From: CBDDBH01 sp965225625
GTDB taxonomy: Bacteria; Pseudomonadota; Gammaproteobacteria; JADZEE01
Length of the DNA stretch: 19,330 nt
Reading direction: 5' to 3'
Assembly: GCA_965225625.1 (NCBI GenBank)
Contig: CBDDBH010000011.1
Location: 1-19,330, forward strand
This document shows positions 7,644 to 16,366 of this stretch, piece after piece. The notes under the pieces were generated by a model, which was given only the letters and a program-made list of their open reading frames with translations, searched no databases and was not told the origin of the DNA. Both the position numbers and the translations under genes were made by a program. How positions within the stretch are numbered: the stretch's first letter is position 1; the number at the start of each line of letters is the position of its first letter.

Positions 7644-8930
7644 TTAGCTGGTCAGGCGTGCAGATTCGTCCCAGATCGGAAATGGGCCCAGGCGCGATAC
7701 AATCGCACACACCATCAGCGTACCGCTGAATGAAGCCCACAGTACTTCGCGGTAAGACCCCATCAGTTCATAGCCAAGACCAACGGCGTAAGGCCCGATC
7801 GCGGTGCCGACCATGAAAGCGGCAAAAATGTAGCCGTAGATTTCGCCGAATGATCGCAAACCGAAATAGCGGCCGGTTAGATACGCGAGCAGATCCGATT
7901 CGGAACTCGCGCCGATCCCCATGAGCACCGCGCAAGCAAAGGCCAGTGCTACCACAGGGTTCCCTTGCAGCAATATGAACGCTAGCGCGGAGCACAAGAA
8001 TGCCGCGACAGCGACCCGTGGCGCAAAGTAGTGGTCGAACAGAAACCCCACCACGACCCGGCCGGCGATGCCCGTCAAGGCCATGGCACCGGCGGCACCG
8101 GCGGCCATTCGCGGCGAGATACCGGAGTCTCGAAGCAAGGGTACAAGGTGGATCTGGATACCGTGGATAGCAACGCCGACCAGGAAAAAAACTGCAATCA
8201 ACATCCAGAACTCTCGCGAGCGCACACTTTGAGCCCGGTTCAGACCGCCCTGGGATTTCGGTGACGGCGGTGGGTTTTCGGCATCCTCGGGCGCGACCGC
8301 GTCGGGCAGATCACCGTCCGGCAGCAGGCCCATTTCCTGTGGTGTTTCGCGCACCAGCAAATAGACCGTAGGCAAGCCGATCACGAGCACCGCTACCCCC
8401 ATAACCGCATAAGCGACGCGCCAGCCCTGGGCCTCAATCAGGATCTGGGCGGTCATGATCGAGGCAGCTTTGCCCAGCGGAATCCCGGCCATCGTCACAC
8501 CTAGCGCCAGGCCGCGACGTTTGTTGAACCACGCTGATAACACCCTCGCATAGCTCATGGTATTAGAGCCGGCGCCGAGCAAGCCGATGGCGGCGAAGCT
8601 TAGATAAAAATGCCAAAGTGACGGACCCAGCGTGCACAGCGAGATGGTCGTCAGTCCGTACAGCAGCAGGGACGTGAACAGCACCCGGCGCGAACCAAAG
8701 CGATCAAGCAAGTTTCCCACTAAGGGCATCGCGATTGCTAGGCTCAGCGCCGCGACCGACAGCCCCAACGATACTTGCGCCCGATCCCAGCCAAACTCCT
8801 CTCCCAGCGGGATCATGAAAACGCCGAGCGTCAGGAAAACGACCGGGGTCTGGCACAGCGCTGCGCCGATGAGCGAACCGGCCACGACCCACCAACCGAA
8901 AAAGATTCGCGCTGGGGACCTAGCCGGCAC
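7644..8930 (-). CDS. MFS transporter, monocarboxylate/OFA-like
   Basis: The 428-residue integral membrane protein has the two six-helix halves of the major facilitator superfamily and a hydrophilic central loop (about residues 200-235, rich in Asp, Glu and Pro). The N-terminus FFGWWVVAGSLIGAALCQTPVVFLTLGVF and the loop NLLDRFGSRRVL (MFS signature A, residues about 72-83) match the monocarboxylate/oxalate-formate-antiporter type of carriers, which often sit beside aromatic-acid catabolic genes. Uptake of the oxygenase substrate or a related carboxylate is inferred from context. The start is a GTG at 8930 with only a weak ribosome-binding site; no better in-frame start is visible. The gap to the upstream oxygenase alpha gene is 135 bp. 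Confidence 0.88.
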   Translation of the reverse strand: MPARSPARIFFGWWVVAGSLIGAALCQTPVVFLTLGVFMIPLGEEFGWDRAQVSLGLSVAALSLAIAMPLVGNLLDRFGSRRVLFTSLLLYGLTTISLCTLGPSLWHFYLSFAAIGLLGAGSNTMSYARVLSAWFNKRRGLALGVTMAGIPLGKAASIMTAQILIEAQGWRVAYAVMGVAVLVIGLPTVYLLVRETPQEMGLLPDGDLPDAVAPEDAENPPPSPKSQGGLNRAQSVRSREFWMLIAVFFLVGVAIHGIQIHLVPLLRDSGISPRMAAGAAGAMALTGIAGRVVVGFLFDHYFAPRVAVAAFLCSALAFILLQGNPVVALAFACAVLMGIGASSESDLLAYLTGRYFGLRSFGEIYGYIFAAFMVGTAIGPYAVGLGYELMGSYREVLWASFSGTLMVCAIVSRLGPFPIWDESARLTS

Positions 8931-9065
8931 TTCTCACCACGATTGAGCTGCCGCTAACGGAGATGAGAAATTCAGTCCGACGCGATTCATTTGCGACATA
9001 TTTGCCGGTGCAGGATTGATCAACGTGTTTATGGCACCGGCCTGCGGCGCGCTAGCCGGTCCTGG

Positions 9066-10295
9066 CTATTCGGCCGGCAGCGCCGTGCCCATGTACTGCT
9101 TATAGGCAGCATAGAACTTGCGAAGGGAGTATTCGTCAGTCTTGTCGCCGACGGTACCGGGCTGCTGGCCCCGATCGATGTTTGACCACGGTATTTCGCG
9201 CAGGTTGCTGAAGCCCACAGTGCTGCGGCGGGCGGCTTCGACGTCATCGCCGCTAATCTTGCCGGCCGAGGACTGCGTATCCAGCGTGCTTTTCAGCCGC
9301 CACGCGCGCACCTCGTCCGACTCATTCTTCTCGCCAAAGACGACGCCTTCGACAACGGTTCGATCGACGCCAAGGGGCCGCAGTACCTGCAACAGAATGC
9401 ACATCGCGCCGTTACGCAGCCACTGGAAATCGAGATTGGGAAAGATCGCCAGGATTTCGGTGGAGATAGGCTCGGTTCCGGTCTGAACCGGCGCGCGACC
9501 ACGCATGCCCTTGCTGACGTCGATTTGGTAATCGCCGACTTCGTTCAACATCTCTCCCACCTTATTCGGATCACCCTGACGCGGGAACCAGAGCAGGCTG
9601 TGCGCTGGCTCGAGCTCCACGTTCCGGCCGGTGGGTATGCGCGAACGATACTGGGCGGCTACCTGGCGATGGGTGAATTGCGGATGATAGTTGTCACGAA
9701 AATTTTCGTGCCACAGCTTCCAGTTGCCGTTTAGCATCCAGCGAACCCGGCCAAGCACTTCATGTTTACCTGTATAGCGTTCGAGGTATTGCGCGGACTC
9801 GCCGAGAAATGCTTCCAGCGCGGCTACCTCCGGGTCCAGGCAGAGGAATACGTTCTGCGCGAAAGTCTCCAAACGAACCTGTGGAATGTTATACAGACTG
9901 CGATCAAAATCCTCGCCATAAGCATCTGGCCATGCGGCTCCCGCCAGTTTGCCGGCGGCATCGAAGCTCCAGCCGTGATACATGCAAACGAACTTGCCAC
10001 CGCAATTACCTTTGTTGCGCTCGGTCAGACAGGCACCGCGATGTGTGCATGTGTTGAAAAATGCGTTGAGGTCGCGGTTTCGATCACGTACTACGATGAT
10101 GCTGCGCCCGGCAATCGTGGCAGCTATGTAATCACCCAATTCCTGCAGTTCACTGGCATGCGCGACCCACTGCCAGGATTTAGCGAAGATCAGTTCCTGC
10201 TCCGCGTCTAGCACGTCCGGGTCGACGTAGACGCGGCGGTCGATGACGCGCGAGCCGTCCAGATTGAGTGTGTTGTCGGACCATGGGTCGGACAT
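9066..10295 (-). CDS. Rieske oxygenase alpha subunit, without adjacent beta subunit
   Basis: A 409-residue ring-hydroxylating oxygenase alpha subunit, clearly different in sequence from the one at 5688-6998. The Rieske cluster ligands are C83-x-H85 (CTHRG) and C104-x2-H107 (CMYHGW). The catalytic-iron motif is ENFRDNYH...H, giving N198, D201, H204 and H209, with an Asp pair (SGDD) later. No beta-subunit gene adjoins it, so it may work as an alpha-only oxygenase or share the beta subunit at 5179-5691. The start at 10295 is chosen because AGGGAG lies about 9 bp upstream and the family N-terminus begins there; the frame runs 34 codons further upstream without family resemblance. First gene of the minus-strand cluster, divergent from the MBL gene at 10495. 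Confidence 0.9.
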   Translation of the reverse strand: MSDPWSDNTLNLDGSRVIDRRVYVDPDVLDAEQELIFAKSWQWVAHASELQELGDYIAATIAGRSIIVVRDRNRDLNAFFNTCTHRGACLTERNKGNCGGKFVCMYHGWSFDAAGKLAGAAWPDAYGEDFDRSLYNIPQVRLETFAQNVFLCLDPEVAALEAFLGESAQYLERYTGKHEVLGRVRWMLNGNWKLWHENFRDNYHPQFTHRQVAAQYRSRIPTGRNVELEPAHSLLWFPRQGDPNKVGEMLNEVGDYQIDVSKGMRGRAPVQTGTEPISTEILAIFPNLDFQWLRNGAMCILLQVLRPLGVDRTVVEGVVFGEKNESDEVRAWRLKSTLDTQSSAGKISGDDVEAARRSTVGFSNLREIPWSNIDRGQQPGTVGDKTDEYSLRKFYAAYKQYMGTALPAE

Positions 10296-10494
10296 CGGCA
10301 CAGACTCCCTGTGTGGCACGCCGAAGTCTGCGCCTAAAAATACGCGCAGGCCAACGAACGGATTGAATTTCGAGTATAGCACCGGGCCGCCAAGCACTGC
10401 GCCCGCCAGGTGCTAAACTGCTCATCATATTAAAGCGCGGGGATTTATCAACAGCCCGGCGGTTCTTCCGCCACGTCCATTCCCATCTGTCAGC

Positions 10495-12233
10495 ATGAAA
10501 TTGCAATACAGCATCTGCCAGCCACATCCGCACGCGCGCAACAGACGCGTTGGAGCTGTATTAATCACCCTGCTTGCGCTGACGGTTTTCACTATGGCGG
10601 CGGCGCAGACGACGGAGCCGGCACCTGCCCAGCGTTCCCTCACTCATGTAGCCGGTGACGTTTATGTGTTCAAAGACAAATTCCACAATGGCGTGCTGAT
10701 GGTAACGCCCGTGGGCGTGATGGTCGTCGATCCCTTAACGTCGAAACTGCGCGATGGTTGCGAGAGGAAATTGCGGATCGCTTTGCTAAACCTGTCGTGT
10801 CGGTCGTCTACACCCACCATCATCAGGACCACGTTAACGGCGCGCAAGCCTTCGCGGCCACAGTCCAAGACGTGATCGCGCATACGAACGCCGTTCCCCA
10901 TCTCCGCGCGGAGGGCCTGGTAACGGTGATGCCTACCCAAACCTTTGCGGAAAATCTTGTCGTAACGCTGGGCGGGAAATCCGCGGAGTTGCGCTACCTC
11001 GGACCCCGCGGACATTCGGATGATTCCGTTGTTGTGTATTTCCCGGATGAGCGCGTGCTGTTCGTCGTGGACATTGTGGGTGTAAACCGCATCCCGCACC
11101 GCTATCTTGGCAGCGGCACCCTGGACAAAATGAACGACGTTGATGGGTGGATTTCCGTGCTGAGTCGAATCGAAGCAATGGACTTCGACATATTGGTGCC
11201 CGGGCATCTGCAGCTCGGCACTGTCGGGGATGTGCGTATGACGCGCGAGTATCTGCTCAGCCTGCGCACGCAAGTCGCGGCGCTACAGTCCAAGGGCAGG
11301 ACACTTGCGCAGATGATCACGGACGTTGACTTGTCGGATTACAGCAAGCTCACTTTTTATGAGCAGAACCTATCGCAGAACATTGAGGCTATGGCCCATT
11401 GGCTGCAGCGACCTGCCGAGAACACGTTTTCGTCGGAAATTGCGTTTGTGGTGCTCGGCAAGAAACATCACTTTCGCCAGGACGCCGACGGCGATCTGGC
11501 ATTCCTGAACTACTTTTTCTTTACCAATATTGTGCCTGCCAGGGGCGGTAAGCTCGAGCGGGCGTATTTCATACCGCCGGGGAAAACGCGCATCGACTAT
11601 CCACCATCACACGGCCGGCGCACGTTTTTTGGCGCCGGATTCGGCGAGAAACGTTGGTTGGATCTCGCATACCCACCAGGTACCTATCGGCTGAACATCA
11701 CGACACCCTCGGGCAGCCTGAACGACATCCGTCTGACACTAGGCAGTCAGGATTTCGTCGCACCGCCGGTCATCACGCTGGTGCAGGAGGGTAAAGCCGT
11801 CGCCGTCAATCGCGTCGATCCAGGCAAGGCGCTCACTTTTTCCTGGACACAATTTGACGGTAACCAGGATCCGCGCGGGATCCTCGATGATCTGGTCCTG
11901 ATAGGGATCTACGGTTGCCGCAACGAAATCGTTGCATTCCTCGGTCGGCCCAACGACGGCAAGAACATCATTAGTTTCCAAGATACCGAGTATGTCTTTG
12001 AAGCCGACCGTCTTGAACCCGGTCAGACCTATGCGATGTTTCTTGAGCATGCATTGCTGACGGACACCGGCCGTCACCATGAATGCTTGAGTATCGCGGC
12101 ACTCGCGTCGCAAACCTACCTCGATTTCAAAACCACCGGTGTTGCCGCACCGGACCGTCATTGCCCCGACACCATGCCGCAGTTCGAGCCCGGCCAAACC
12201 GATAGACACAGTGCCGAGCATGCGCTGCATTGA
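10495..12233 (+). pseudogene. Exported metallo-beta-lactamase-fold hydrolase with C-terminal beta domain, one frameshift
   Basis: The gene starts MKLQYSICQPHPHARNRRVGAVLITLLALTVFTMAAAQ, a signal peptide with a long charged n-region. An MBL fold follows: GVMVVDP, YTHHHQDHVNG (metal site, near 10810), GPRGHSDDSV, VLFVVDIV and LVPGHLQLG. From about 11500 there is a further 240-residue, probably beta-sandwich, region (YFIPPGKTRIDYPP, LDLAYPPGTYRLNIT) that I do not recognise. The N-terminal frame runs out near 10750 and the rest continues one frame over. Adding one G in CTGCGCG (about 10748-10753) restores SKLARWLREEIADRF and a 579-residue protein. Either a single recent frameshift or a base-call error explains this; translation from the TTG at 10758 would lose the signal peptide and the first strands. 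It lies 65 bp upstream of the M29-like gene. Confidence 0.78.
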
Positions 12234-12298
12234 GTATCTGTGCAGTAGTTGGAGCGTTTGTTGCGGGACCGATGGCAGTGTCAGTTACTGGAGGACGC

Positions 12299-13498
12299 AT
12301 GAAATCTGCAGCGGCTAGGAGCTTATTTGTGGCCTTGAGCCTGATGGTTTTGGCTCCGGCAGCATTGCCCAATTCCCCTGACTGGGACGGCCTGGCACAG
12401 CGGATCGTCGCTCAGATTAAGCTGAAGCCTGGCGAAACCGTATTGGTTATGGCGCGTCCGGGGTTGTTTGACGAGATAATTCCCTACATTCGTTATGGTG
12501 TGCTGGCACACGACGGCATCGACCTTGGCACGCTTGCGGTACAGGAACGACCGCACCCGGCCGCGCCAGATGCGAACACGTTACGCCAAGGATTCAAGGC
12601 CGCCCATGACGCCTATCTCGAAATGCTGGTCGGCGTTGACGTCGCGATTATGTTGCCCGGGACCAGTCCCGCGGATCCGGCTTACAACGCCTTTCAGACT
12701 TTGCTTCGCGAAAACCGCGGAATACGCCGGGCAATTCATTTCCACTGGACCGATAGCTACAACCCGCTGGGCAATGATTCGGGGATGACTGGCGTATCGG
12801 TGCTACCTGGGTTGCCAGCACCCGACATCAAGGTGGTGGACGAGCGCTACCAGCGCGCGGTTCTGGACACGGATTACATGGCCATGGGCAAACACCAAAG
12901 GCGGTTCGCTGCCGCCATGCGTGGCGGCGTCATCCGCGTTACCAACGGTGCCGGCACCGATCTCGCGTTTCGCATTGGCGATCGTCCGATTGTGATCCAG
13001 GATGGCGACGCATCCGCTGCACGTATGATGAGCGCAGCTACTATTCTCGACAGAGAAGTTGAGCTTCCCGCCGGCGCGGTTCGGGTAGCACCGCTTGAAG
13101 ACAGTGTCGAAGGCGTAATCGCCTACGCACACTCTTGGTGGAACGGGCATGTCGTGCGCGACCTGACGCTTACGTTTCGCGGCGGCCGCATCGCTGAGAT
13201 TGCAGCAGCCCAGGGACAAGAACACGTTGAAGCGGAGTTATGGCCTGTGCCCAAATCCAACAGGGCCCTTCGTGAGTTCGTACTCGGATTCAATCACCTG
13301 CTGGCGATCGACGAATCAGCACCGTGGATTGGATACTTCGGTTACGGCGCCGGCATCGTACGTCTGGGTATCGGCGCCAATACCGAACTCAACGGAGCGA
13401 TCGGCGGTTCCTACTTCCGCTGGCGAGACTTAGTAGTGGACGGCACCGTCACAATCGATGATGAAGTCTGGGTCAGGGACGGCAAACTGGTGAATTAG
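12299..13498 (+). CDS. Exported M29-aminopeptidase-like protein, metal-site His residues not conserved
   Basis: The 399-residue protein has a signal peptide (MKSAAARSLFVALSLMVLAPAALP) and then resembles aminopeptidase T / M29 leucyl aminopeptidases. The resemblance is in the GAGTDLAFRIGDRP block (about residues 219-232), PAGAVRVAPLEDSVEGVIAY (about 259-278) and a C-terminal part with FGYGAGIVRLGIGANTELNGAIGG. M29 enzymes use Glu, His and an H-x-D pair to bind two metals. Here the positions where I expect the histidines read as Arg (GIVRLGIG and SYFRWRDL). The protein may therefore be a non-peptidase relative, or coordinate metal differently; this alignment is by eye. The ATG at 12299 is chosen because GGAGG lies just ahead and the signal peptide follows directly. 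Probably co-transcribed with the MBL gene 65 bp upstream. Confidence 0.7.
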   Translation: MKSAAARSLFVALSLMVLAPAALPNSPDWDGLAQRIVAQIKLKPGETVLVMARPGLFDEIIPYIRYGVLAHDGIDLGTLAVQERPHPAAPDANTLRQGFKAAHDAYLEMLVGVDVAIMLPGTSPADPAYNAFQTLLRENRGIRRAIHFHWTDSYNPLGNDSGMTGVSVLPGLPAPDIKVVDERYQRAVLDTDYMAMGKHQRRFAAAMRGGVIRVTNGAGTDLAFRIGDRPIVIQDGDASAARMMSAATILDREVELPAGAVRVAPLEDSVEGVIAYAHSWWNGHVVRDLTLTFRGGRIAEIAAAQGQEHVEAELWPVPKSNRALREFVLGFNHLLAIDESAPWIGYFGYGAGIVRLGIGANTELNGAIGGSYFRWRDLVVDGTVTIDDEVWVRDGKLVN

Positions 13499-13501
13499 TC
13501 A

Positions 13502-13515
13502 GGCACTGTTGCAAA
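13502..13515. repeat. Solitary IS6/IS26-type terminal inverted repeat
   Basis: GGCACTGTTGCAAA is identical to the 14-bp terminal repeat known for IS26 and relatives. It begins 3 bp after the stop of the M29-like gene. No complementary end or IS6 transposase was found in the window, so it would be a remnant end or a deletion scar. The following 13516-13723 holds no gene or site that I can support. Confidence 0.4.
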
Positions 13516-13934
13516 CCCGGCGGTCGGTATATTGCGCCGCTTACTGAAAGTCGATCATTTTGGGAGAAGCGAAGCCGCCGAAGCGCCCGTACCGATTTCA
13601 CAACCAGCCGACAACCGCGACGTTGGCGATGCCGGCAGTTCAGCTTTCCTATCGATCTGCGATTTTCTTCTGTGTCCGCGGAAGCATTTACCTGGATACC
13701 TGCGGTTTGTCTCAATCGTCTGATTAAATCTCATCGAGGGGACTGTTCACACCCCGGCCTCCGCGGTTCAGCACATGGGTGTAAATCATGGTGGTCGATA
13801 CGTCCGAGTGCCCTAGTAACTCCTGTAACGTCCTGATGTCATAACCCGCCTCCAACAAATGCGTCGCGAAGGAATGACGCAGTGAATGGCAGTTGACGTT
13901 CTTGTTGACTCGCGCGGTGCGTGCAGCTTTCTTA

Positions 13935-13959
13935 CTCAGCAGTCGCCAATATAGGCGAC
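13935..13959. repeat. IS630 left inverted repeat
   Basis: Starts CTCAGCAGTCG and ends ATAGGCGAC. It pairs imperfectly with 15011-15035, with identity best at the outer CTCA, the AGTCG and the inner AGGCGAC. The transposase stop codon lies inside it. Confidence 0.85.
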
Positions 13960-15006
13960 AGATGGAGCAAGAAAGAATGATCGAACAAGGTGGGGCATAC
14001 GCTTGAGTTGGGTGAGTTGCTCCTCGATCTTCTCGCGCAGTGTTTCGCCCGCCCGCAGTGGCCGTCGCGCCGCACCCGTGCGCTTGACGTGACTCCACAC
14101 CCATTCATCGGGGTTCAGGTCTGGCGCGTAACCGGGCAGAAAATGCAGGCTCAGCCGGCCATTCGTCGAAGCGACGTAGTCGCGCACGCGCGCGGTCTTG
14201 TGCGCCGGCAGACTGTCGAGCACGAGATGCACCGGCTTGCGCCGGCCCCGCATGAGCTGGCGCAGCAAGGTGACAAACAAAGCGGCTTTGAGCGCGCCGC
14301 TATAGGTGCAAAACCAGAACGCCCCGTTGGCGTTGACCGCCGAGGCGGCACTGAACGATTGACGCTGTCCGGGTCGGTACACGACCGGCGTCTGGCCGCG
14401 CACGCCCCAGGTCTTACCGTGCACCGTATCAGCACGGAAGCCAGACTCATCCCAGAAAAACACCTCGCCACCGTGCTGTTTCGCTTGACGGGCGATGGCT
14501 GGGAAGGTTTCACGCTGCCAGCGTTCAATCGCCTCGGGGTCCCGCTGATAGGCTCGCTGCAGCGGCTTGTGCGGCGTCAATCCCAGTTTCGCCAACAACT
14601 CCCCGACCGCCGTGACGCCTATCGTCACCCCGAACTTCTGCGTCACCAACTCCACGACCACCGCGCGCGTCCACAAGCCGAAGTCCAATCCATACTGTCG
14701 CGGGTCACGACCATTGATCCAGCGGAACACCTGTCGCTCTTGCGCCGCGCTCAGGGTTCGTGGCCGCCCCGTAGCCTTCGTCGAACGCAACGCCTTGATG
14801 CCGACACCCGGCTGCAGCGCCGCTTTGATCCATTTGTAGATGGTCGTCCGGTTGAACCCGAACGATGCGATCACCGTCGCCGGCGACTCGCCTTCGCGAA
14901 CGCGCTCTATCGCCATCAAGCGAATAGCTTCCAAGGTCGAATGGTCAAGCGTGCGGCCGTCCAGTTTCATATCTGATCCGATCGGTACGCTCTCAGAAAG
15001 TTCCAT
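13936..15006 (-). CDS. IS630-family DDE transposase
   Basis: The 356-residue protein has an N-terminal helix-turn-helix pair (about residues 20-60, ATVIASFGFNRTTIYKWI) followed by a second winged-helix region (SAAQERQVFRWINGRDPRQYGLDFGLWTRAVV). The DDE/RNase-H fold comes next. The catalytic triad is visible as FFWDESGF (D186), LVLDSLPAHK (D264) and PDLNPDEWVW (E301). Length and motifs are those of a complete IS630 transposase, and there is no frameshift, so the element may be active. The ATG at 15006 gives MELSESVP; an internal ATG at 14970 (MKLDGRTL) is an alternative start. Its stop lies within the terminal repeat, leaving almost no non-coding DNA. Confidence 0.93.
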   Translation of the reverse strand: MELSESVPIGSDMKLDGRTLDHSTLEAIRLMAIERVREGESPATVIASFGFNRTTIYKWIKAALQPGVGIKALRSTKATGRPRTLSAAQERQVFRWINGRDPRQYGLDFGLWTRAVVVELVTQKFGVTIGVTAVGELLAKLGLTPHKPLQRAYQRDPEAIERWQRETFPAIARQAKQHGGEVFFWDESGFRADTVHGKTWGVRGQTPVVYRPGQRQSFSAASAVNANGAFWFCTYSGALKAALFVTLLRQLMRGRRKPVHLVLDSLPAHKTARVRDYVASTNGRLSLHFLPGYAPDLNPDEWVWSHVKRTGAARRPLRAGETLREKIEEQLTQLKRMPHLVRSFFLAPSVAYIGDC

Positions 15007-15010
15007 CGAT

Positions 15011-15035
15011 GTCGCCTTATTTATCGACTAGTGAG
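15011..15035. repeat. IS630 right inverted repeat
   Basis: Read on the minus strand it starts CTCACTAGTCG and ends TAAGGCGAC, matching the left end imperfectly. The TAG seen here in the IntI frame is part of the IS end. Confidence 0.85.
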
Positions 15036-16263
15036 TAACTGCTTTCTGTAGTCCGTTCTCGTGAATGTGGTGACGCCGGGTTTTACCGTTGCGTGAATCC
15101 ACCGACAAACGACCGCTAGGGAACACGTATTGCCAGATCTATTCTCGCGGCGCTTTGGGCCATTTTCTCGCCAACGCTTCCGGCAAATACACCTCCCCGA
15201 AACCCCTTTCCTTATCGCCTTCGAACAATATGCGAACTTCGCCCAAATGCGCGCGTAAGGGACCGGCGGTTTTCCTGGGCAGTAAAGCGACGCGATCTTT
15301 CCTCCCCTTGGCATCGCGTATCAGGATCTGTTGGTAGGCGAAATCAACGTCTTTTACTCGCAATCGAACACACTCCATAAGCGGCATACCCGCTCCGTAC
15401 AAAAGGCTGGCCATGAGCCACTGCACGCCATCCAGGCAACCTAAAAGGGCCCGCACTTCAGCGCGGGTCAGTACGACAGGCAATCGGTGCGGACGCTTTG
15501 CTCGTGCAAACGAATCAAGCTTCTCCAGCGGCTGCTCAAGAACATGTCGGTACAGAAACACTAGAGCGTTGAGTGCCTGATTTTGAGTGCTGGCAGCGAC
15601 GTTGCCTTCGATCACAAGACGCTCGAGAAATTCCGTTACTTCGGGGCCGCCGAGAGTGCGGGGATTACGATCATCGAAGAACGAAATGTAACGGCGCACC
15701 CATTGGGTGTAGGCCTGTTCAGTACGGATCGAATACGCACGGCGCCGGATCTCGGTGGCGAGCGCGCCGATGACGGATTCGTTCGCTGAATCCGGCCCAG
15801 AGACGCGGCCATGCCCGTCGACGGGTCGTGCGCGCAGTTTCGTGGGTATGTCTCGAGCCACCGTTGGATGGTCTGAGCCAAGTTTGCGAACGGTGTCCCG
15901 CCAGTATCCCCAGTCGAAATCGCGTGCCCATGGTAACGCCAACACATCCACGAAGAGGACGTTCAGCGCATCAACAACTTGACCAAATTGCCAATCCTTT
16001 AATCGGCCATTTCTACCCGACTGCGTAAGGTACGGTGTCAGTTGTTGGGGCGAGTGGTCTTGAAGCGAGAGAGGGTGGTAGTGGGAGATGTACTGTTCCA
16101 CCCTGAGGGCGTACCATTTCTGTTGCCCCTGCTTAATCTGTCGACGTTGCAGGGCGGCGAGGAATTGATCCCAGAACGGCGGGTCGCCGAAGTCGGCAGG
16201 ATGATGAGAGCGACTCATCGCGGAACCTCCATGTCCCAAGCTTGCTCGACCGTAGGTTAGCAC

Positions 16264-16366
16264 AGACCCTCACGCAGAACATATGCTGCACAAAAACACT
16301 AATTCGGCACCACACAGATTCTGTCTAGTACAATATTTTCTGAGTCTGTCTAGTTAACTGTTAGGT
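16264..16366 (+). other. attI: attI-like primary recombination site
   Basis: This is the region between the intI start and the first cassette, where attI is expected. It ends in the core GTTAGGT (16360-16366), with crossover expected after the first G. Two exact 10-bp direct repeats (TCTGTCTAGT, 16320-16329 and 16345-16354) resemble the extra integrase-binding repeats of attI sites. A TACAAT at 16329-16334 could be a -10 box for a cassette promoter, but I see no good -35, so the promoter is not called. Confidence 0.65.
16320..16354. repeat. Direct repeat pair TCTGTCTAGT in attI
   Basis: Exact 10-bp copies at 16320-16329 and 16345-16354, 25 bp from start to start, just ahead of the core site. 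Their spacing and position suggest accessory IntI-binding sites like DR1/DR2 of attI1; this is inference. Confidence 0.5.

Larger units (their letters stand above)
13935..15035 (-). mobile_element. IS630-family insertion sequence, 1101 bp, TA target duplication
   Basis: The element is bounded by imperfect 25-bp inverted repeats and flanked by TA at 13933-13934 and 15036-15037. Removing it with one TA joins intI as GLQKAV-KKAARTAR in frame, so the ends are exact to the base. TA duplication is the rule for IS630/Tc1 elements. It carries one intact transposase in the same orientation as intI. Confidence 0.93.
13724..16218 (-). pseudogene. intI: Integron integrase, inactivated by three lesions
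   Basis: Joining the two host pieces across the IS630 insertion and one TA copy gives exactly 464 codons in one frame. About 120 residues of N-terminal extension are followed by a core-binding SAM-like domain (EIRRRAYSIRTEQAYTQWV) and a tyrosine-recombinase catalytic domain. The C-terminal part HSLRHSFATHLL, LLGHSDVSTTMIYTHVLNRGG is typical IntI, with the H-x-x-R, the late His and the Tyr nucleophile intact. Three defects are seen. The first catalytic Arg (in YGAGMR of the family) is Pro at codon 279 (CCG, 15382-15384). A conserved Trp before WQYVFPS is TAG at 15139-15141. An IS630 element is inserted after about codon 393. The ATG at 16218 is chosen over an earlier frame start at 16263 because GGAGG lies 7 bp ahead. 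The gene diverges from its cassettes, the usual integron layout. Confidence 0.92.

Noticed and set aside
10296..10494. Promoter in the divergent oxygenase/MBL gap
   Set aside because: A/T-rich words such as CATATTAA exist near 10425-10435 but no convincing -35/-10 pair is seen on either strand.
13724..14104. Apparent small gene ending in an integrase C-terminus
   Set aside because: Its first half is out-of-frame IS630 DNA and the rest is the intI tail; it is a chimera created by the insertion.
13990..14976. Long (328-codon) open frame on the + strand
   Set aside because: It lies antisense to the IS630 transposase, which has complete family motifs; the + frame has no recognisable domain and is a G+C-driven shadow.
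16320..16354. LexA-type operator (CTGT-N8-ACAG) near intI
   Set aside because: CTGT occurs but no ACAG at the required spacing, so SOS control is not supported.
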